A stretch of 64,000 bases of DNA from Celeribacter halophilus (GTDB taxonomy: Bacteria > Pseudomonadota > Alphaproteobacteria > Rhodobacterales > Rhodobacteraceae): positions 1 to 64,000 of the forward strand of contig NZ_FORY01000015.1 in NCBI RefSeq assembly GCF_900114135.1, written 5' to 3'. The position numbers and the translations under genes are program-made. The notes under the pieces are model-generated. The model had not been told where the DNA came from. It saw only the letters and a program-made list of their open reading frames with translations, and made no database searches. Positions 55,891 through 64,000 of the stretch are shown here, piece by piece. Within the stretch, counting starts at the first letter, position 1. Each line of letters opens with the position of its first letter.

Positions 55891-58419
55891 TCAGCTTTCG
55901 GCGGTCCGCAAAACCCGCGCGGGACGCACACGCATGGCACGCCATGAAAACAGGAGAGAGGTCAGGGAGGTCACAAGCACCCCGCCCAAAACGATCCAGA
56001 GCGCGACACCGGCGGACAGGGAAAAATCGACTTCCATCACGAAATGGATCACCGCCCACGCCGCCGTCGCACCGGTCACAAGCGCCACCAGCCCCGCACC
56101 CAAGCCGAGTATCAAGGCCCGCAACGCGAAACTGGCCAGAATACGTGCACGACTGGCTCCGAGGGTTTTCAACACGGCAGCTTCATACCGCCGCCGCTCT
56201 TCGCCCGCCGCAGCGGTGCCAATCAACACCACAGCGCCGGTCACCAAAGTTGCTGCAGCTCCCAATGTCGTGGCCGCAGCAATGCTCTGCAACACAGAGA
56301 CCACTCGATCAATTGCATCACGCACCCGTATCGTCGTGATATTGGGATAGGATTGCGCCAGATCGCGGATCAACGGGGCCTCGGCCTCCGGCGTGGCATA
56401 AATCGTCGCAATCCATGTATGCGGCGCACCGGAAAGGGCCGCCGGATTTATGGTCAGGACAAAGCCCATCCCCGCTCCCGAGAAATCAACAGTGCGAAAC
56501 GAAGTGATTGTCCCCGTGATGTCGCGACCAAGAATATTGATCGTCATCTCGTCACCGAGTTCGAGGCCCATTTCTTCGGCCTCCTCGGCAGCAAAACTGA
56601 TCTGAGGCGAAGTCTCCTCCGGCCCCCACCATGTCCCTTCGGTGATCTCCGTATTCTCCGGAGGGGTTGCCGCATAGGTGATGCCACGATCCCCGCGCAG
56701 CACCCAATGCGGTCCGGCCACCTCCTGCGCATCACGCCCGTTGATCTTGGTGATCAAGCCGCGCAGCATTGGAGCAGCTTCGAACCGGCTTACACCGGAA
56801 TCGCCTTCAACGCGCGTCGTCAGACCTTCGATCTGGTCCGGCTGGATGTCGACGACAAAATATGACGGTGCGCGTTCGGGCAGGTCCTGCGCGATGGCGT
56901 TGCGCATATTGGCGTCAATCTGGCCAATCGCGGAGAGCACCGTCAGCCCCAGTCCGAGCGAGAGGACCACAGACACGGCCTCTCCTCCGGGGCCGCCAAT
57001 AGAACCAAGCGCCAGACGCAGCGGCAACGCCCCCCGCCGCATGAGTGACAGTCGTGACAGGTGCCGCGCCAAAGCCGTCAGCCCCCGCCCCGCCAAAACG
57101 AGCAGGCCGAAGGTCACCGCGAGCCCCGCAAAGGCCCAAAGCACAAGGCCCGCATTCTCGGAAAACAGGACCGCCGCGCCGACAAGCGCCGCGATCAGAA
57201 GCGCCTGCGCCACGAGATAAGGCCAACGCGGCCAGCCTCGCAGACCGAAAAACGCATCACGATAGAGCGCCGCAGGACGAATGTGTTCGGCGCGGGCCAA
57301 AGGCCACAACACGAAAATCGCGCTGGCGAGAAAGCCATAGATGGCGGCTTCAACCAGAGGTGCGATATGGGGTGTCGCCTCGACCGGAACCGGGAGCATG
57401 GTGCGGATGAACGGAAAGGCCAGCGCGGGCACAAGCGCGCCGATCACCAGCCCCGCCACAATCGCGATTCCCGACAGGGTTCCGATTTGAAACAGATAGG
57501 CCAGAAAAATTGTGCGACGGTCCGCTCCGAGTGTTTTGAGCGTGGCGATCACGGAGATCTTCCGGTCCAGATAGGCACACACCGAAGAGGACACGCCGAC
57601 CCCGCCGACCGTCAAACCCGCCAAACCGACCAACACGAGAAAAGAACCGAGACGTTCGACAAAGCGGCTCACACCGGGAGCACCATTGCGCGCATCACGC
57701 CAGCGGAATCCGCCGGATGCGACCTCCTGTTTGGCTTGCGACTTGAGCGCCTCCAGATCGGTGGCGTCCGGCAGATCCAGCCGATAGGCGCTTTCGAACA
57801 ATGTGCCGGGGGCGAGAAGGCCAGTGTCCCGCAACGCCGACAAGGACACGAGACTGCGCGGGCCAAGGGTAAACCCCTCCCCTGCCCCGTCCGGTTCGCG
57901 GATTAGTTCGGCCATGACGACAAAGGACACATCCGCCAATGTGACGCGATCTCCGATGCCGAGGCCCAAGCGCTCGAACAACATGCGATCAAGCACGATC
58001 CCCGCGACCCCGTCCTGTCCGGCCAGAGCTACTGACAAAGGCATGTCAGGCGACAGACCGACCGAGCCGAGCAAGGGATAGGCGCTATCAACGGCCTTCA
58101 CCTGCGTCAGGGCGCGCTCTGCGCCATAGCCGAGCATGGAGCGGAAATCCGCGATCTCGGAGAGGGCGAGAGACTGCGCCTCCATCCATGCGCGTTCGTC
58201 CACGGAGGCAAAGCGGTAGGTGAATTCCATTTCCGCATCACCGCCCAGCAGTGTAGCCCCTTCGCGGGCGAGACCTTTGGAAATCCCGTCACGCACCGAT
58301 GTCACCGCCGCAATCGCGGCAACGCCCAACAACAGGCTCAGGATCAGAATTCGAAATCCCCGCACACCGGCACGCAATTCACGGCGGGCAATGGTCCATG
58401 CAAGACCTGCGCTGCTCAC
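55891..58419 (-). CDS. ybbP: FtsX-like ABC transporter permease (YbbP type)
   Basis: An 842-aa inner-membrane protein with one N-terminal helix, about ten helices in total, two FtsX domains (about residues 260-380 and 720-835) and large periplasmic parts. It belongs to the MacB/YbbP-type permeases linked with TesA-like lipases. The GTG overlaps the ybbA stop (GTGA). The substrate is unknown; a lipid or lipoprotein-like molecule is likely from the class. Confidence 0.9.
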   Translation of the reverse strand: MSSAGLAWTIARRELRAGVRGFRILILSLLLGVAAIAAVTSVRDGISKGLAREGATLLGGDAEMEFTYRFASVDERAWMEAQSLALSEIADFRSMLGYGAERALTQVKAVDSAYPLLGSVGLSPDMPLSVALAGQDGVAGIVLDRMLFERLGLGIGDRVTLADVSFVVMAELIREPDGAGEGFTLGPRSLVSLSALRDTGLLAPGTLFESAYRLDLPDATDLEALKSQAKQEVASGGFRWRDARNGAPGVSRFVERLGSFLVLVGLAGLTVGGVGVSSSVCAYLDRKISVIATLKTLGADRRTIFLAYLFQIGTLSGIAIVAGLVIGALVPALAFPFIRTMLPVPVEATPHIAPLVEAAIYGFLASAIFVLWPLARAEHIRPAALYRDAFFGLRGWPRWPYLVAQALLIAALVGAAVLFSENAGLVLWAFAGLAVTFGLLVLAGRGLTALARHLSRLSLMRRGALPLRLALGSIGGPGGEAVSVVLSLGLGLTVLSAIGQIDANMRNAIAQDLPERAPSYFVVDIQPDQIEGLTTRVEGDSGVSRFEAAPMLRGLITKINGRDAQEVAGPHWVLRGDRGITYAATPPENTEITEGTWWGPEETSPQISFAAEEAEEMGLELGDEMTINILGRDITGTITSFRTVDFSGAGMGFVLTINPAALSGAPHTWIATIYATPEAEAPLIRDLAQSYPNITTIRVRDAIDRVVSVLQSIAAATTLGAAATLVTGAVVLIGTAAAGEERRRYEAAVLKTLGASRARILASFALRALILGLGAGLVALVTGATAAWAVIHFVMEVDFSLSAGVALWIVLGGVLVTSLTSLLFSWRAMRVRPARVLRTAES

Positions 58420-59102
58420 GCGGACACCTCCGCCAGATCGATCTTACCATCACGCAAGCGCACGACACGATCACAACGCGCGGCCAGTTCGGGGGAGTGG
58501 GTCACCATCACCAAGGTCGCTCCGTGGCGGTCCCGAAGCTGCATCAAAAGATCCATGATCGCCTCACCCGTGCTGCCATCGAGATTGCCGGTCGGCTCGT
58601 CCGCCAGCAGAATTTCGGGACGCGGGGCCGATGCTCGCGCCAGCGCCACGCGTTGCTGTTCGCCCCCCGACATCTGCGCCGGATAGTGATCGCAACGGTC
58701 GCCTAGGCCCACGGCCTCCAATTCCGCACGCGCGTGGTCGAATGCCTCCGCCACACCTGCCAGTTCGAGCGGGATGGCGACATTTTCCAAGGCTGTCATT
58801 GTCGGGATAAGGTGGAAGGACTGGAACACAATCCCCATATGATCTCTACGAAAGCGGGCCAGACGATCTTCGTTCATTGCGCTCAGATCATGCCCGAGCA
58901 CAGAAACCCGACCGGCGCTGGCCCGTTCCAGCCCACCCAGAACCATAAGGAGCGACGATTTGCCAGAGCCAGACGGCCCCACAAGCCCGAGCGTTTCCCC
59001 GCGTTTGACCTCAAGAGAAATGCCGCGCAAAATATCGACCCGCCCCGCATTGCCATCAAGAGACAGCTTGATGTCCTGTGTTGCGATGATCGGTTCTGAC
59101 AT
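58416..59102 (-). CDS. ybbA: ABC transporter ATPase (YbbA/LolD type)
   Basis: A 228-aa ATPase: Walker A GPSGSGKSSLL (about residues 40-50), FQSFHLIPTMTALENV, MSGGEQQRVALARA signature and LLADEPTGNLDG. ATG 59102 is preceded by AAGGA. It forms a two-gene transporter with the FtsX-like permease and is divergent from the tesA gene only 12 bases away, the conserved ybbA/tesA arrangement. Confidence 0.93.
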   Translation of the reverse strand: MSEPIIATQDIKLSLDGNAGRVDILRGISLEVKRGETLGLVGPSGSGKSSLLMVLGGLERASAGRVSVLGHDLSAMNEDRLARFRRDHMGIVFQSFHLIPTMTALENVAIPLELAGVAEAFDHARAELEAVGLGDRCDHYPAQMSGGEQQRVALARASAPRPEILLADEPTGNLDGSTGEAIMDLLMQLRDRHGATLVMVTHSPELAARCDRVVRLRDGKIDLAEVSA

Positions 59103-59114
59103 GGGAGTATCCTT

Positions 59115-59798
59115 TTGACCTCTGACACATATGGGGCATTGGCCCGCCTCGGCAACCGCTTCTCGCGCATACTCGGTCATATTATCTTGATCGCCCTGCC
59201 CGCCTTTGCATCGGCGGAGCCTGTCCGGATTGCGGCTTTGGGCGACAGTCTGACCCAAGGCTATGGGCTGGTCCAGCAGGAGGGCTTCACCACCCAGTTG
59301 CAAAACTGGCTGGATGCACATGATATAGAGGCCACGATTATCAATGCAGGCGTGTCTGGCGACACCACCGCAGGGGGGCTGAGCCGCGTTGCGTGGACAT
59401 TGACCCCCGACATTGATGCGATGATCGTCGCACTTGGTGGCAATGATCTGTTGCGCGGGTTGTCGCCGGAAATATCCCGCGCCAATCTGGCGGGCATCCT
59501 TGATGTCGCACAGGAGAAAAACGTCCCCGTTTTGCTCATCGGGATGCAAGCTCCGGGCAATTTTGGCGCAGACTACAAGGCGCAGTTTGATGCGATCTAT
59601 CCGGAACTGGCCCAAGATTATGGCACGATTTATGTCGAGGGGTTTCTAAAGCCTCTCACGGATATTGGCCCGTGGGAGCAGGTCTTGAAAACCCATATGC
59701 AGCCGGACGGGATACATCCGAATGCCGCCGGCGTGACGGTGATTGTCGATGCGATAGGGCCGAAGGTCGCGGAACTGGCCGAGCGCGCGCAGGAGTAG
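59115..59798 (+). CDS. tesA: SGNH-hydrolase esterase/lysophospholipase (TesA type)
   Basis: A 227-aa exported enzyme. The N-terminus holds a basic patch and hydrophobic signal (ILGHIILIALPAFASA, cut near 34). Blocks: GDSLTQGYG (catalytic Ser), GVSGDTTAGG, GGNDLLRG and DGIHPNAAG (Asp-His pair). It hydrolyses thioesters or lysophospholipids in the periplasm. No ATG is available; TTG 59115 gives a full signal, TTG 59139 is an alternative. Its promoter must lie inside ybbA. Confidence 0.92.
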   Translation: MTSDTYGALARLGNRFSRILGHIILIALPAFASAEPVRIAALGDSLTQGYGLVQQEGFTTQLQNWLDAHDIEATIINAGVSGDTTAGGLSRVAWTLTPDIDAMIVALGGNDLLRGLSPEISRANLAGILDVAQEKNVPVLLIGMQAPGNFGADYKAQFDAIYPELAQDYGTIYVEGFLKPLTDIGPWEQVLKTHMQPDGIHPNAAGVTVIVDAIGPKVAELAERAQE

Positions 59799-59802
59799 GC
59801 GC

Positions 59803-59961
59803 TCAGGGCTTTGGATGGTCGTCATACTCGCCGGTCAGGATGCGGTTGGCGTCCCCTTCCGGATCGTCATACTGCCGCGAGCGGATCGACCAGAAGAACC
59901 CCACGAGGCCCAGCCCGCCGAGAAAGATCGAAATCGGGATGAGATAGACCAATACGTTCAT
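59803..59961 (-). CDS. ccoS: cbb3 oxidase assembly protein CcoS
   Basis: A 52-aa single-helix membrane protein: MNVLVYLIPISIFLGGLGLVG, then FFWSIRSRQYDDPEGDANRIL, the diagnostic CcoS sequence. It is needed for cofactor insertion into cbb3 cytochrome oxidase. Last gene of ccoGHIS, 37 bases after ccoI; its stop lies 4 bases from the convergent tesA stop. Confidence 0.95.
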   Translation of the reverse strand: MNVLVYLIPISIFLGGLGLVGFFWSIRSRQYDDPEGDANRILTGEYDDHPKP

Positions 59962-59998
59962 AATTTCCCTCTCAAACGCGCCCCGAAAGGTGCGTATC

Positions 59999-62182
59999 TC
60001 AGCGTTTCGTAAATCGCGTCAGGCGCAGCGCATTGAGCGACACCGTAATCGAACTGGCCGACATGGCAAGAGCCGCCGCCAGTGGCGTGGCAAAGCCCGC
60101 CAAGGCAATCGGCACAGCGATCAGGTTGTAAAGCGTTGCAATGTTGAAGTTTTCCTTTATCCGTTTCGTCGCGGAAACGGCAACCTGCGTGGCCTCACCC
60201 AAGGGAGCAAGGCTTTTGCCCAGCAGCACCATGTCGGAGACGACCCGCGTTGCTTCCAGCGCGGAGGCGGGCGAGATCGACACATGCGCTGCAGCCAGAG
60301 CCGCCGTGTCATTGAGCCCGTCACCAACCATCAAAACCTTGCGACCGGATCGGGTCAGTTCGGCCACGCGCAAAGCCTTGGCCTCCGGCAGACATTCCGC
60401 ATCCCACGCATCAATCCCGATCCGTCGGGCAATATCCGCAACGGCGGCGGGGGCGTCACCGGAGAGCAACACCACGTCCTTGCCCTGACGCTTGAGCGCG
60501 GCCACGGCCTCGGACGCGCCCTCGCGCAAGTGATCCACAAAGGCAAAAGCCACGGGGGTCTCATCGCCAATTTTCAGATAGGTTGCCGTCTGTGCGAGCG
60601 CCTGCGTTTCAAGCCATGCAGCACGTCCCAAGCGCACAGGCATGCCGTCAAGCCGCCCTTCAACGCCCTGTCCGGGCACTTCGCGTATATCGCTGACGGG
60701 GGCAGGCTCCACACCCGCAGCCCGCGCCGCCTCATAGAGGGCTGCGGAAAGCGGATGAGCCGAGCCCGCCGCCAGAGCCATCGCCACGCCACGCGCATGA
60801 GGCGGAATATCGGCCAGATTGGAAAGCTCCGGCCTGCCCTCGGTCAGCGTGCCCGTCTTGTCAAACACAACCGTGTCCACTTCGGCCAGACGCTCCAGAG
60901 CCGTGGCGGATTTAATCAGCATCCCCGAACGGAACAACCGACCCGACGCTGCCGTGGTCACGGCTGGCACAGCCAGACCCAGCGCACAGGGGCAGGTGAT
61001 AATCAGAACCGCCACTGCGATATTCAGTGAATGGCGCACATCTCCCGTGGCGATCATCCAGCCGATAAAAGCCGCGAGCGACAAAAGATGCACGGCGGGG
61101 GCATAGACTTGCGCCGCGCGATCCGCCAACGAAGTGTATTTGTTGCGCGAGGTTTCTGCCATAGCCACCAGATCAGCCATACGGTGCAGGGAGCTGTCCT
61201 CGCCCGCAGCGGTGACTTTCACCACCAGAGGACCGGTCAGATTGACCTCCCCCGCCGAGACGATGGTGTCTACGCCCGCCTCGACTGGCAAGCTCTCCCC
61301 GGTCAAAAGGGAGCGGTCCAACTCGGAGGCCCCTTCGACAACAATCCCGTCCACCGGCACCCGTGCGCCCGGAACAACACGGACCAAAGCGCCTTTTGCA
61401 AGGTCAGCAATAGAAACCACCGTGCCATCCGCCAATGTGGCACGCGGCACTTCGAGCGCGGCGAGTTCTTCGGCAGCAGAGCGCGCCACGGAGCGCGTGC
61501 GATAGTCGAGATACCGCCCCGCCAGAAGGAAGAATGTCAGCGACAGAGCCGCATCAAAATAGGCATGATGGCCGGATTCCATTGTCTCGAACAAAGACAT
61601 GCCGCCCGCCAAAAGGATCGCCAGCGAGATGGGCACATCCATATTGAGGCGCTTGACCCTCAGCGCAGACCATGCGGAACCGAAGAACGGTTGGGCCGCA
61701 TAGGCAATCGCAGGCAGGGCAATCGCGGCGGAAATCCAGTGGAACATATCGCGCGTGACATCGGAAGCCCCCGACCAGACCGCGATGGACAACAGCATCA
61801 CGTTCATCATGGCAAAGCCCGACACGGCGATGCGGGTCAGGATCGCGCGACCTTTCCGGTCGGTTTCCGTGGCAGAGATCGCACCAGCGTCCAGTTCATA
61901 GGCCTCATATCCGGCCCGCGTGAGCGCGGAGATCAGGTCATCGACAGAGACGTCTTCGTCGGCATCGACCTGAGCGCGTTTGAGCGTCAGGTTCACCCGT
62001 GCCGCACGCACGCCCGGCTGTTTGATCAACTCGCGCTCAACCCCGGAGATACAGGCCGCGCAATAGATTGCGGGCAGGGACAGGACAAAGCGGGTATCAC
62101 GCACGTCGCGTGCATGGGCCGCCTCTTCCGCAGCAGGCGCCGCGACGCAGGCCGGACAGGCCGAGATTTGAACCTCAGACAT
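59999..62182 (-). CDS. ccoI: Copper-translocating P-type ATPase for cbb3 oxidase (CcoI/FixI)
   Basis: A 727-aa P1B ATPase. A Cys pair CPAC at residues 9-12 and one HMA domain with YCAACISGVER (about 55-65) precede eight helices with TCPCALGLAVP, then FDKTGTLTEG, SAHPLSAAL and GDGLNDTAAL. Unlike CopA it serves copper delivery for the CuB site of cbb3 oxidase. Located between ccoH and ccoS. Confidence 0.95.
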   Translation of the reverse strand: MSEVQISACPACVAAPAAEEAAHARDVRDTRFVLSLPAIYCAACISGVERELIKQPGVRAARVNLTLKRAQVDADEDVSVDDLISALTRAGYEAYELDAGAISATETDRKGRAILTRIAVSGFAMMNVMLLSIAVWSGASDVTRDMFHWISAAIALPAIAYAAQPFFGSAWSALRVKRLNMDVPISLAILLAGGMSLFETMESGHHAYFDAALSLTFFLLAGRYLDYRTRSVARSAAEELAALEVPRATLADGTVVSIADLAKGALVRVVPGARVPVDGIVVEGASELDRSLLTGESLPVEAGVDTIVSAGEVNLTGPLVVKVTAAGEDSSLHRMADLVAMAETSRNKYTSLADRAAQVYAPAVHLLSLAAFIGWMIATGDVRHSLNIAVAVLIITCPCALGLAVPAVTTAASGRLFRSGMLIKSATALERLAEVDTVVFDKTGTLTEGRPELSNLADIPPHARGVAMALAAGSAHPLSAALYEAARAAGVEPAPVSDIREVPGQGVEGRLDGMPVRLGRAAWLETQALAQTATYLKIGDETPVAFAFVDHLREGASEAVAALKRQGKDVVLLSGDAPAAVADIARRIGIDAWDAECLPEAKALRVAELTRSGRKVLMVGDGLNDTAALAAAHVSISPASALEATRVVSDMVLLGKSLAPLGEATQVAVSATKRIKENFNIATLYNLIAVPIALAGFATPLAAALAMSASSITVSLNALRLTRFTKR

Positions 62183-62200
62183 CCCTCGCCCTCCCCACCA

Positions 62201-62659
62201 TCAGCGTTTCACGTGAATAACAACGCGCTGGGTGAAATGCGTGCCATCAAGCGCCGTGGCCACCATGCGATAGTTCCAGTTGCCCTCAGCCAGAACACCC
62301 GTTCGGGCGACATAGGCCTCGCCGTTAAAGGTAAACTCCGGCGTCTGGTCCTCTGTCACGGTTGTGGCGCGGCCCAATGTGCCGCCGATTTCCGCAACCT
62401 CGACAGGATTGCCCTGCGCATCACGGATATAGACGAACAGGTTTTCCTGATCATCCACCGCCTCGACCGTCCAGCCCAGTGCTTCCTGAGCCTGTTTGTC
62501 ACGGTTGAAGGTCTGGGACACGCCATAGGAATTGGCAGTCTCCAGACCGGGGAATGTCCTTACGGCCTGCACAGCCATAAAGATATTCACCCCGATGATC
62601 ACAGAAAATGCAGACACAGTTCCGATGAGAACATGTTTGCCGGTGATTTCGCGCGCCAT
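62201..62659 (-). CDS. ccoH: FixH/CcoH family protein
   Basis: A 152-aa protein with one N-terminal helix (about residues 10-30) and a periplasmic FixH domain (SYGVSQTFNRDKQAQEALGW is typical). It assists cbb3 oxidase maturation. 3 bases after ccoG, 18 before ccoI. Confidence 0.94.
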   Translation of the reverse strand: MAREITGKHVLIGTVSAFSVIIGVNIFMAVQAVRTFPGLETANSYGVSQTFNRDKQAQEALGWTVEAVDDQENLFVYIRDAQGNPVEVAEIGGTLGRATTVTEDQTPEFTFNGEAYVARTGVLAEGNWNYRMVATALDGTHFTQRVVIHVKR

Positions 62660-62662
62660 AGA

Positions 62663-64000
62663 TTATTGTCCTTTCCCGTTGAACACGGTGTCGACGGAGA
62701 CACGTTCATTGGCCACGCCATCCTCGACCCAGAAGGTAAAGTCCGTCCGGTCGGACGTGGCCGCTTTGGAACCCGCAGGCGCCTCCACATAGGCCCGCAC
62801 GATCCGCATCTCATCGGCGTTCACCGCGATCGTATCGCCAAGCGTGTTATCGGCCCCTTGCAAGGTCACCGTCAGCGTATCATCACCCGACACACTCACG
62901 CGGAACTCGCGCTTCTCGCCATGTTTGTTGCGCAGGCGCAGATCGTAGATGTTGCGGATCGCGCCATCGGATTGCAACACATAGGTCGGGTTGCGCACCG
63001 GAGCCACAGTCATATCGATATCCGAGCGGATGAACAGGGCAAACAGAAGCGCAAAACCCACGCTGGACCAGAGCACTGTGTAGAGAATCGTACGCGGGCG
63101 GAAGATGTGTTTCCAGACCGGTTTCGGCTCCTGCCCTGAGATTTCACGCGGCTCGTCGGTCAGCGCCATGTAGTCGATCAGACCACGCGGCTTGCCGATC
63201 TTGTCCATCATTTCGTCACAGGCGTCGATGCAGAGCGCGCAGGTGATACATTCAAGCTGCTGACCATCACGGATGTCGATCCCCATAGGACAGACGTTCA
63301 CGCAGGCCATACAGTCAATGCAATCGCCCATCTCGGCGGCGTTGGCCCCTTTGCGGTGTTTGCCGCGCGGCTCCCCGCGCCAGTGGCGATATGCGACGAC
63401 CAACGTATCTTCGTCCATCATCGCAGCCTGAATACGCGGCCACGGACAAGCGTAGATACAGATTTGCTCACGGGCAATCGCGCCGAAGAAAACGGTGGTG
63501 GCTGTCAGAATCCCCAGCGTCAGATAGGCCGCAGGATGCGCATGTCCCGTGACCAGATCGACCAGAAGGGTCGGCGCATCGGCAAAGTAGAAGACCCAAG
63601 CCCCGCCGGTTGCCAGACCGATTAGAACCCACGACAGATATTTAATCGCACGCAGACGGATCTTGCGCATATCCCATTTCTTTTGGCGATGCAGACGCAG
63701 ACGCGCGTTGCGATCACCTTCGATCCAGCGCTCCACCAGAATGAACAGGTCGGTCCAGACGGTTTGCGGACAGGCATAGCCACACCACACACGACCAGCG
63801 GCGGATGTGAAGAGGAATAGCCCGAGCCCCGCCATAATCAGAAGACCGGCGATGAAATAGAATTCATGTGGCCAGATTTCGATCCAGAAGAAAAAGAACC
63901 GACGGTTGGCGAGATCAATCAGGATCGCCTGATCCGGCAGTTCGGGTCCACGATCCCACCTGATCCACGGCGACAGGTAATAGATCCCCAGCGTGACCGC
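62663..64000 (-). CDS. ccoG: cbb3 oxidase accessory ferredoxin-like protein CcoG, N-terminus missing
   Basis: The frame is open to the window end (AVTLGIYYLSPW...), giving 445 residues; the family has about 470-500, so 30-50 are missing. Membrane helices flank WCGYACPQTVWTDLF, and two 4Fe-4S motifs follow: CIDCMACVNVCPMGID and CITCALCIDACDE. An Ig-like domain ends the chain. CcoG acts in Cu(II) reduction for oxidase assembly. First gene of ccoGHIS; the oxidase structural genes probably lie beyond the window. Confidence 0.95.
   Translation of the reverse strand, partial: AVTLGIYYLSPWIRWDRGPELPDQAILIDLANRRFFFFWIEIWPHEFYFIAGLLIMAGLGLFLFTSAAGRVWCGYACPQTVWTDLFILVERWIEGDRNARLRLHRQKKWDMRKIRLRAIKYLSWVLIGLATGGAWVFYFADAPTLLVDLVTGHAHPAAYLTLGILTATTVFFGAIAREQICIYACPWPRIQAAMMDEDTLVVAYRHWRGEPRGKHRKGANAAEMGDCIDCMACVNVCPMGIDIRDGQQLECITCALCIDACDEMMDKIGKPRGLIDYMALTDEPREISGQEPKPVWKHIFRPRTILYTVLWSSVGFALLFALFIRSDIDMTVAPVRNPTYVLQSDGAIRNIYDLRLRNKHGEKREFRVSVSGDDTLTVTLQGADNTLGDTIAVNADEMRIVRAYVEAPAGSKAATSDRTDFTFWVEDGVANERVSVDTVFNGKGQ

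Noticed and set aside
61031-63139. A 702-codon plus-strand open frame opposite ccoI, ccoH and ccoG
   Set aside because: Antisense shadow: Arg/His/Gln-rich, spans three real genes and their gaps, no recognised motif.

Overview
The window is a gene-dense, fairly GC-rich bacterial chromosome segment, almost certainly from the Rhodobacteraceae (Roseobacter group, Alphaproteobacteria). This is inferred from gene content: ccoGHIS, an aglREFGK operon, a urt urea transporter, a fused PuuE/UraD allantoinase, B12-linked nrdHIEF and split pqiA genes. The species cannot be named from the sequence. I see no insertion sequence, prophage, integrase or CRISPR array, and only one RNA gene (tRNA-Met).

Layout. 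1-9 kb: an acetate block with acs (5' end missing), a DUF4212/SSS symporter pair, a cNMP/CBS/DUF294 regulator, a small membrane protein, a lone receiver and a pseudo-histidine-kinase/DEDDh-exonuclease fusion. A Nudix hydrolase follows. 9.5-18.1 kb (minus): a large Ig-repeat adhesin with a complete type I secretion system (TolC, ABC, HlyD). 18.3-21.1 kb: copA and copZ, divergent. 21.1-22.9 kb: a degenerate DgoK-like protein and galM. 22.9-27.4 kb: urate catabolism (puuD, uraH / puuE-uraD, allE, allA), then tRNA-Met. 27.8-31.7 kb: pqiA-pqiA-pqiB-pqiC. 31.7-36.4 kb: nrdHIEF behind a cobalamin riboswitch, with nrdE and nrdF separated by an AT-rich insert carrying a 46-aa ORF. 36.4-43.8 kb (minus): a LacI-controlled sugar operon with a GH63-like hydrolase. 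43.9-49.9 kb (minus): urtABCDE. 50.4-55.9 kb: a large chemoreceptor, a MaoC-Pta fusion and ackA. 55.9-59.8 kb: ybbP-ybbA and tesA. 59.8-64.0 kb (minus): ccoS, ccoI, ccoH, ccoG (cut by the window end).

How the parts fit. Acetate can be activated by either Acs or AckA-Pta, both present. Urate is oxidised to allantoin and on to ureidoglycolate, whose cleavage releases glyoxylate and urea; a high-affinity urea transporter lies 16 kb away, although no urease and no allantoate amidohydrolase is in view. CopA/CopZ and CcoI/CcoS handle copper, the latter for cbb3 oxidase assembly. The clearest regulatory find is the B12 riboswitch, probably together with NrdR boxes, in front of a B12-independent ribonucleotide reductase. 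The strangest protein is the kinase-like/exonuclease fusion in the acetate locus.
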